A stretch of 64,000 nucleotides of DNA from Salimicrobium humidisoli. Its GTDB lineage: Bacteria > Bacillota > Bacilli > Bacillales > Halobacillaceae. The position numbers and the translations under genes are program-made. The notes under the pieces were generated by a model, which did no database searches, was not told the origin of the DNA, and was given only the letters and a program-made list of their open reading frames with translations. The stretch is from assembly GCF_002295105.1 (NCBI RefSeq), contig NZ_NSGH01000003.1:62001-126000 (forward strand). Reading direction: 5' to 3'. Positions 59,008-64,000 of the stretch are shown piece by piece; positions within the stretch are counted from its first letter, which is position 1, and each line of letters starts with the position of its first letter.

Positions 59008-59796
59008 ATGATCATCGACATGAAGGAAGTCTCTTTAAAGAGAGAGGATCGCTTCATTTTAAATAACATCACCTGGCAGGTAGAGAACGGAGAGCACTGG
59101 GCGATTCTTGGACTGAATGGTTCAGGAAAGACGTTTCTTTTGAACCTGATCAATGCCTATACGTTTCCTTCCTCCGGTACGATGAACGTTCTCGGTCTCG
59201 AGTTCGGAAAGACGTATCTGGCAGAAAAGCTTCGAAAACAGATCGGGTTTGTCTCCGCTTCGGTACAGAACCGTCTGCATAAAGGGGACAACGCTTTTGA
59301 GGTTGTGTTGAGCGGCGCTTTTGCTTCAATAGGTCTGTATGACACCCCTACGGATGAAATAAGAGAAAAAGCGATCAGAATTCTGAGGGAGCTTGACTGC
59401 TATGATTATGCGAACCGTCTGTACGAAACTCTTTCTTCCGGGGAGAAACAGCGGGTGCTTATTGCGAGAGCGCTGATGGCAGAGCCGGAGCTCCTTATTC
59501 TGGATGAGCCGACGAACGGTCTTGATTTCCTTGCGAAAGAACAGATGCTTGAGTCGGTGGAACGGATAGCTGAAAAAGAAAAGGGACCGACCATCCTTTA
59601 TGTAACTCACCATGTAGATGAGATTCTTCCTGTTTTCGAACATACTCTCCTGTTGAAGGAAGGGGAGATATATGAGGCCGGAGAGACGAACCGTCTGCTC
59701 GATTCGGATATGATGACTTCTTTTTTCGGTGTACCCGTCGAAATATCGGAAAAAAATCATCGGCCGTTGCTGAAAAAGAGAGAATCCCTTCCGTAG
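59008..59796 (+). CDS. Stand-alone ABC ATPase (YlmA-like)
   Basis: The 262-residue ATP-binding protein has Walker A LGLNGSGKTFLL, the Q-loop, the signature LSSGEKQRVLIARAL, Walker B LLILDEPTNGLD and the H-loop TILYVTHHVDEI. No permease gene adjoins it, and the next gene encodes a cell-surface protein. It could energise an unlinked permease. The start follows TTAAGGAGGG. The 3' end has a hairpin AGAATCCCT/AGGGATTCT overlapping the stop codon, without a T run. Confidence 0.92.
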   Translation: MIIDMKEVSLKREDRFILNNITWQVENGEHWAILGLNGSGKTFLLNLINAYTFPSSGTMNVLGLEFGKTYLAEKLRKQIGFVSASVQNRLHKGDNAFEVVLSGAFASIGLYDTPTDEIREKAIRILRELDCYDYANRLYETLSSGEKQRVLIARALMAEPELLILDEPTNGLDFLAKEQMLESVERIAEKEKGPTILYVTHHVDEILPVFEHTLLLKEGEIYEAGETNRLLDSDMMTSFFGVPVEISEKNHRPLLKKRESLP

Positions 59797-59848
59797 AGGG
59801 ATTCTGTATGAAACTTTCAAAAAAAGTTCACTTTTTTCGAAAAATAAT

Positions 59849-59882
59849 GATCCACTTCTATATCCGCTCCGTATGCTTGGTG
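59849..59882 (+). promoter_or_regulatory. Putative ECF-type promoter before the surface-protein gene
   Basis: GATCC (59849-59853), 16 nt, CGTATGCTTGGTG (59870-59882). It matches the element at 57528-57561 in both boxes and in an internal ATCCG at the same distance; 11 of the 13 bases of the downstream box are identical. Confidence 0.65.
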
Positions 59883-59912
59883 TAATTAATTAAAAAAAGG
59901 AGAGGATCATTA

Positions 59913-61256
59913 ATGAACTGGAAAAAAGGACTTGTAACTATCCCACTTGCTGCCACTATCGCTGTACCGAGTTTAGGACTGAACGTTTATGCGGAGGATC
60001 ATATGCCGACCCCTTCCGTGGATACAGAAGCTGTAGAATTGCGTTCGTCTCTTGACCACCTGTTAAGTGAACACGTATACCTTGCAGTGGAAACGATGAG
60101 AAAAGGAGCGGAAGGAGCTTCCGATTTTGAGCAGGCTGCAGGAGCTTTGAGCAAGAACACGGATGATCTGTCCAAAGCCATCGGTTCTGTATACGGGGAA
60201 GAAGCCGGCAAACAGTTTAATGACATGTGGTCCGAGCACATCGGCTACTTTGTGGATTACGTGAAGGCTACTGATGCAGGGGACGAAGAGGCGAAACAGG
60301 AAGCACTCGATAACCTCGGGGAATACAAAGAAGAATTCTCCCAGTTCCTTGAAGATGCTACTGGTGAGCGACTGGAAGCAGGAGCTCTCGCGGAAGGACT
60401 TCAAATGCACGTCAATCAGCTGATCGGAGCTTTTGATGCTTTCGTCGCTGGCGACTATGAAGCGGCCTACGAGTACGAACGGGAAGCTATGAGTCATATG
60501 TACATGGTAAGTAAAGGCCTGTCTGACGCTATGTCCAACCAATTCCCTGAGAAATTCAATGATACATCCGCAGTTACACCTGCAGCAGATCTTCGTTCTG
60601 ACTTGAGCTACCTGTTAAGTGAGCACGCCGGACTTGCAGTAACAGCTATGCAGAATGGCATCGACGGAAGTGAAGACTTCGAAGCATCTGCAGAAGCACT
60701 GAGCAATAACACAGAAGAACTTTCTGATACTATCGGGTCTGTATACGGAGAAGAAGCAGGAGAACAGTTCCAGCAAATGTGGTCTGACCACATCGGTAAC
60801 TTCGTTTCTTATGTAGAAGCGACAGGTGCAGAAGATGAAGCAGCAAAAGAGAAAGCACTATCCGCCCTTGAAGATTACCGTGCTGACTTCTCTTCCTTTA
60901 TTGAAACCGCTACGGAAGGAAAAGTGAATGCAGACGTTATGTCAGAAGGACTTCAAACACACGTGAATCAATTAATTGGAGCTTTTGACAGCTATACGAT
61001 GGAAGACTATGATAAAGCTTACTCGGATATCCGTGACGCTTACGCTCATATGTTCAACCCTGGTAAAGCACTTTCCGGAGCTATTTCTGCACAATTCCCT
61101 GATAAATTCAGCCAGGAAATGCCTTCTGAAATGCCGGAAACCGGATTGTCTCCACAGGACACCGGCATGAACAGTACAATGTGGCTTGCTATTGCCGGAA
61201 TGTTTGCGCTGATCACAGCACTTACATTGCATTTCAGAAAACAGAACCAGCAGTAA
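59913..61256 (+). CDS. Cell-surface protein with two tandem helical domains and MPETG sortase-like anchor
   Basis: The 447-residue protein has a signal peptide (MNWKKGLVTIPLAATIAVPS, cleavage near VYA-ED), two homologous helical repeats (residues about 43-215 and 227-399) and a C-terminal MPETG (407-411), a hydrophobic helix and a short charged tail (RKQNQQ). This is the form of a sortase-anchored protein, though M replaces L of LPXTG. The repeats share LLSEH, GSVYGEEAG, MWS-HIG, MHVNQLIGAFD/THVNQLIGAFD and the FPEKF/FPDKF ends. Promoter likeness to the sigma operon suggests ECF control. Function unknown. Confidence 0.85.
   Translation: MNWKKGLVTIPLAATIAVPSLGLNVYAEDHMPTPSVDTEAVELRSSLDHLLSEHVYLAVETMRKGAEGASDFEQAAGALSKNTDDLSKAIGSVYGEEAGKQFNDMWSEHIGYFVDYVKATDAGDEEAKQEALDNLGEYKEEFSQFLEDATGERLEAGALAEGLQMHVNQLIGAFDAFVAGDYEAAYEYEREAMSHMYMVSKGLSDAMSNQFPEKFNDTSAVTPAADLRSDLSYLLSEHAGLAVTAMQNGIDGSEDFEASAEALSNNTEELSDTIGSVYGEEAGEQFQQMWSDHIGNFVSYVEATGAEDEAAKEKALSALEDYRADFSSFIETATEGKVNADVMSEGLQTHVNQLIGAFDSYTMEDYDKAYSDIRDAYAHMFNPGKALSGAISAQFPDKFSQEMPSEMPETGLSPQDTGMNSTMWLAIAGMFALITALTLHFRKQNQQ
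60039..60557 (+). repeat. Internal domain repeat 1 of the surface protein
   Basis: Encodes residues 43-215 (LRSSLDHLLSEHVYL to EKF). It aligns along its whole length with repeat 2, sharing the GSVYGEEAG, LLSEH and HVNQLIGAFD blocks. Protein-level duplication; DNA similarity is moderate. Confidence 0.85.
60591..61109 (+). repeat. Internal domain repeat 2 of the surface protein
   Basis: Encodes residues 227-399 (LRSDLSYLLSEHAGL to DKF). Same length (173 residues) as repeat 1, with no internal gaps needed to match the main blocks. Confidence 0.85.
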
Positions 61257-61282
61257 AATGGAAAAACCATCCGATATTAACT

Positions 61283-61334
61283 AAAACCCCGGGTGAAGGA
61301 AGCTTTGAACTTAAGCTTTCTTCCCCGGGGTTTT
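61283..61334. terminator. Bidirectional terminator between surface-protein and CoA-transferase genes
   Basis: AAAACCCCGGG and CCCGGGGTTTT pair, with an inner GAAGCTT/AAGCTTTC stem. It lies between convergent genes. Confidence 0.88.
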
Positions 61335-61353
61335 ATATTCGTTATATCCGATT

Positions 61354-62862
61354 TCAGGATTTGACCAATTTCTTCATCGAGCCGTTTGTTTCGAACTCCC
61401 TGTGCCAGGCGAGTGCTTCTTCCAGCATGTGAGGAGTCTGGCCGCCCCGCTCCAGAGCCGCTTCAAAGTAATCGTGAAGCTGTTCCCGGTAACTCGGATG
61501 TGCACAACGCTCAATGATCAGCCCGGCACGTTCCCGGGGCGCTAGTCCCCGCAGATCTGCATATCCCTGATCCGTCACGATAACATCTACATCGTGTTCG
61601 GTATGATCGACGTGTGGAACGAACGGAACGATACTTGAGATGTCACCGTCCTTGGCTATTGATTTAGTAACGAAAATACCCAGTCTCGAATTTCGGGCAA
61701 AGTCGCCCGATCCTCCGATTCCGTTCATCATTTTAGTACCGCCTACGTGAGTGGAGTTCACGTTTCCGTATATATCCATTTCCACGGCTGTATTAATGGA
61801 GATAAGACCGAGCCGGCGGATGATTTCCGGGTGGTTCGAGATTTCCTGTGGTCTCAGTACCACGCGGTCACGATAGTCTTCAAAGTTTGAGAATACCTGT
61901 TTCATTTTATCTTCGGACAACGTAACTGAGCATCCTGATGCAAAGTCCACTTTTCCGGCATCAAGAAGGTCTATCACTGAATCCTGAAGCACTTCCGAAT
62001 AGACTTGCAAATGTTCGAAATCAGAATCCAGCAGGCCGTGGAATACAGCATTTGCTACTGAACCGATACCCGATTGCAAAGGTACAAGATTTTCGGGCAG
62101 TTTTCCTAATCTGACTTCCTCTTTGAGAAAATCGATCAGGTGACCGGCTATGTCACGCGTTTCCGCATCCGGCGGTGTGACTGTAGAAGGGGAATCCAGC
62201 TGATTCGTAAAGATGATTCCCTTGATTTTTGCAGGGTCCACCTGAATACCTTCCGTCCCTATCCTTTCTTCCGGGCTGACGAGAGGAATAGGTTCACGCT
62301 GTCCCTGGGGAGCAGGAGCATAGAGATCGTGGACACCCTCGAGGGCCCCGGGCTGGGCTTCGTTGATTTCCACAATAATGTGTTCTGCATGCATGGCGAA
62401 GGCCAGAGAATTCCCGACGGAAGTCGTCGGAATGATAGTTCCATCTTCTTTGATAGAAACCGCTTCCAAAATAGCGTAATCCACTTCAGGTAAAACCCCT
62501 TGACGCAACATTTCGGAAGTATGGGAAAGATGCTGGTCCACGAAGTGAAACGACCCCTCATTTATCCCCTGACGCATTCTGGGATCGGCCTGGAAGGGAA
62601 GGCGCTTATTGATAATATCAGCTTCCGCGAACATTCTGTCTATATCCGACCCGAGTGATGCTCCTGTAAATACATTTACTTTGAATGGATCTGTCTCAGC
62701 TCTCTTAACCAGTGCGTCTGGTATCGCTTTCAAATCTCCGGCTCTTGTAAATCCGCTTAATCCAAGCGTCATACCGTCCCCGATCCAGGAAGCTGCAGTT
62801 TCGGCTGTAACAATGCGTTCTTTCAGGTCTTCATTTAAAATTCGGCTATTTTCTATACCCAT
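61354..62862 (-). CDS. Acetyl-CoA hydrolase/succinate CoA-transferase family protein
   Basis: The 502-residue protein belongs to the Cat1/AcH1 type of CoA transferases. It carries GMTLGLSGFTRAGDLKAIPDALVKR at the N terminus, the catalytic Glu in LQVYSEVLQDSVIDL and the C-terminal GGSGDFARNSRLGIFVTKS and VTDQGYADLRGLAPRERA. It moves CoA between acids such as succinate and acetate or propionate. The ATG follows AAAGAGGTGG. A perfect inverted repeat (62879-62911) lies just upstream. Confidence 0.93.
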   Translation of the reverse strand: MGIENSRILNEDLKERIVTAETAASWIGDGMTLGLSGFTRAGDLKAIPDALVKRAETDPFKVNVFTGASLGSDIDRMFAEADIINKRLPFQADPRMRQGINEGSFHFVDQHLSHTSEMLRQGVLPEVDYAILEAVSIKEDGTIIPTTSVGNSLAFAMHAEHIIVEINEAQPGALEGVHDLYAPAPQGQREPIPLVSPEERIGTEGIQVDPAKIKGIIFTNQLDSPSTVTPPDAETRDIAGHLIDFLKEEVRLGKLPENLVPLQSGIGSVANAVFHGLLDSDFEHLQVYSEVLQDSVIDLLDAGKVDFASGCSVTLSEDKMKQVFSNFEDYRDRVVLRPQEISNHPEIIRRLGLISINTAVEMDIYGNVNSTHVGGTKMMNGIGGSGDFARNSRLGIFVTKSIAKDGDISSIVPFVPHVDHTEHDVDVIVTDQGYADLRGLAPRERAGLIIERCAHPSYREQLHDYFEAALERGGQTPHMLEEALAWHREFETNGSMKKLVKS

Positions 62863-62878
62863 ATAGTTCCACCTCTTT

Positions 62879-62911
62879 TTATAAGACTGTTGTGAATATT
62901 TTATCTTATAA
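62879..62911 (-). promoter_or_regulatory. Inverted repeat upstream of the CoA-transferase gene
   Basis: TTATAAGA (62879-62886) and TCTTATAA (62904-62911) are exact reverse complements around a 17-nt spacer. They lie 17-49 nt upstream of the start. AT-rich repeats like this may be a repressor operator or an attenuator hairpin. Confidence 0.4.
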
Positions 62912-62991
62912 AAAGGGAAGAACTGGAGATTTCCGACGGAATGGTCATTTTTCTTTACGAGTAAGAATATCAGATGATGAGAAAGAGTAAA

Positions 62992-63564
62992 TCAGAACCC
63001 GAGTAGCTTTCTCAAATAACCGGAATGTGTCTGACTGACCGGGATCATGGAATCATCACTCATTTTAAGCAGGAACGTGGAATGAGTGTCCGGATAGATT
63101 TCCTGAATATGATTGACGTTTATAATGAAGGAGCGATGACAGCGGATAAAGGAACTTCCCGGCAGAAAGAAGTCGAATTCATTCAAAGAGTATTTATGTA
63201 CTCCCGTGTGCCCTTCTCCTACGACGAACGTCTTTTTCGCTTTCGCTTCTATGTACAGGACCTGATCGAACTTCAACGGGATCCACCTGTCATTCTCTTT
63301 AACGGTGACCACGGACAGGGCACTGGTCAGGGTAGGGAAAATGGCGGTTACACACCCGGCGAGTTCTCTTTCTATTTCGTAGGGAACTGCCATGCCGTAA
63401 TAAGGCACGCCGAAAACATCCCGGTCTATATATTCCGAGACTTTCTGCTTCATGCTCAGAGCTTTATAGGTAATTGTTCCTCTGGTAACCGGGTCTCCGG
63501 CACTTATCTTTAAATCAATCCGTTTACTGGGACGATAATAGACGTAATTCTCCGTATCCGACAA
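62992..63564 (-). CDS. LytTR domain DNA-binding protein (N terminus disturbed)
   Basis: From a TTG at 63564 the frame gives 190 residues with an N-terminal sensory part (SDTENYVYYRPSKRIDLKI, PVTRGTITYKALSMKQKV) and a C-terminal LytTR domain (residues about 90-190: WIPLKFDQVLYIEAKAKKT, SFIRCHRSFIINVNHIQEI). The frame stays open for 25 more codons upstream (SEINVNVHTLVDVIGDLFSE) but has no start codon there. An ATG with a good ribosome site (AAGGAAAAGG) at 63643 is one base out of frame. The true product is probably longer, with a frameshift at codon 2. Confidence 0.78.
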   Translation of the reverse strand: MSDTENYVYYRPSKRIDLKISAGDPVTRGTITYKALSMKQKVSEYIDRDVFGVPYYGMAVPYEIERELAGCVTAIFPTLTSALSVVTVKENDRWIPLKFDQVLYIEAKAKKTFVVGEGHTGVHKYSLNEFDFFLPGSSFIRCHRSFIINVNHIQEIYPDTHSTFLLKMSDDSMIPVSQTHSGYLRKLLGF

Positions 63565-63788
63565 AGCGAGAGAAGTCTCTTCAGAGAACAGGTCTCCGAT
63601 GACATCTACTAAAGTATGGACGTTGACATTGATTTCTGATCATCCTTTTCCTTATATTTTTCTTATATTGTAACATTGAAGAATATAATAATTCCCGGTG
63701 CAGGCTGGAATTTTTATGTTAAAAGAGCAAGGAAAAGGGAACAGGTCGGTAAATGGTGAACGAGTCAGTCACAGACAGGAGGAGTACG

Positions 63789-64000
63789 ATGAAAATTCTG
63801 ATTACAGGAGCTACGGATGGAATCGGCTTGGCAGCGGCACGCATGCTGGCGGGAGAGGGTCACACTCTTCTGCTGCACGGGCGTAATGAAGAAAAACTGA
63901 AAATGGTGGAAGAGGAACTGGGGAAAGAGAACAGTGAAACTTACGTGGCCGACCTCTCTGTACTTAAAGAGGTAAAGGAATTCGCCGAAGATGTTACGGA
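63789..64000 (+). CDS. Short-chain dehydrogenase, 3' truncated by window edge
   Basis: The ATG follows ACAGGAGGAGTACG. The 70 visible residues begin MKILITGATDGIGLAAARML, with the glycine-rich NAD(P) loop, followed by LLLHGRNEEKLKMVEEEL and YVADLS. This is the start of an SDR. The active-site Tyr/Lys lie beyond the window. It is divergent from the LytTR gene. Confidence 0.88.
   Translation, partial: MKILITGATDGIGLAAARMLAGEGHTLLLHGRNEEKLKMVEEELGKENSETYVADLSVLKEVKEFAEDVT

Noticed and set aside
1-64000. CRISPR arrays, insertion sequences, tRNA or rRNA genes
   Set aside because: I saw no regular direct repeats with spacers, no transposase-like ORF, no cloverleaf with CCA or T-loop GTTCRANYC context and no rRNA core sequence.

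Overview
The window reads as chromosome of a low-to-mid G+C, endospore-former-type Firmicute (Bacillaceae). The reasons are AGGAGG-type ribosome binding sites, GTG and TTG starts, TPP riboswitches, a Lrp/aminotransferase pair ordered like alaR-alaT, CidA/CidB and a CidR-like regulator, bacterial NO synthase, and RlmN/TopB of Bacillus type. A BCCT betaine/choline carrier, a CPA1 K+/H+ antiporter and many acidic proteins suggest a salt-tolerant species. The genus cannot be settled from the sequence. I see no rRNA, tRNA, insertion sequence, prophage or CRISPR array.

Layout. 1-5.0 kb: the 3' end of a transglutaminase-like gene, a candidate small RNA, an aldo/keto reductase, a 2OG-Fe(II) dioxygenase, a HAD phosphatase, small membrane proteins and a DUF488 protein. 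5.1-6.8 kb: an ABC exporter whose ATPase carries an in-frame amber codon. 6.9-10.6 kb: a thiamine salvage operon (thiW-tenA-thiD-thiM-thiE) with two TPP riboswitches, one acting through a terminator and the other probably through ribosome-site sequestration. 10.6-10.8 kb: a second small RNA with the same 13-nt core as the first. 11-20 kb: a Gram-positive Pel exopolysaccharide locus (galE, a GH114 hydrolase, pelD-pelE-deacetylase-pelF-pelG). PelD carries a c-di-GMP I-site. 20-33 kb: an acetyltransferase, a lipoprotein, a K+/H+ antiporter, an SDR, cidAB, an aldo/keto reductase, nos, a UPF0182 protein, an FMN reductase/luciferase-like monooxygenase pair with a divergent HxlR regulator, and a phosphoesterase. 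33-44 kb: topB, a thioesterase, a CidR-like LysR regulator, a BCCT carrier, rlmN, twin fluoride channels, a CNNM/CorC protein and a maltose acetyltransferase. 44-50 kb: a MerR-controlled acyl-CoA ligase/acyl-CoA dehydrogenase operon and a Lrp-aminotransferase operon. 50-56.5 kb: a PucR-type regulator with an unidentified transporter, an amidohydrolase and an M20 carbamoylase. This is a catabolic cluster of unknown substrate. 57.6-61.3 kb: an ECF sigma factor and its anti-sigma factor, an ABC ATPase, and a cell-surface protein with a duplicated domain. 61.3-64 kb: a CoA transferase, a LytTR protein and a partial SDR.

The most interesting points are these. (1) A nearly identical promoter-like element (GATCC, 16 nt, CGTATRCTTRGTG) lies before both the ECF sigma operon and the MPETG surface-protein gene, which suggests a small sigma-factor regulon. 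(2) Two paralogous small RNAs each have their own promoter and terminator. (3) The Pel locus encodes its glycoside hydrolase separately and divergently. (4) Two thiamine riboswitches in one operon appear to use different mechanisms. (5) There are three likely recent lesions: the ABC ATPase nonsense codon, the LytTR second-codon frameshift, and a frameshifted small membrane protein.
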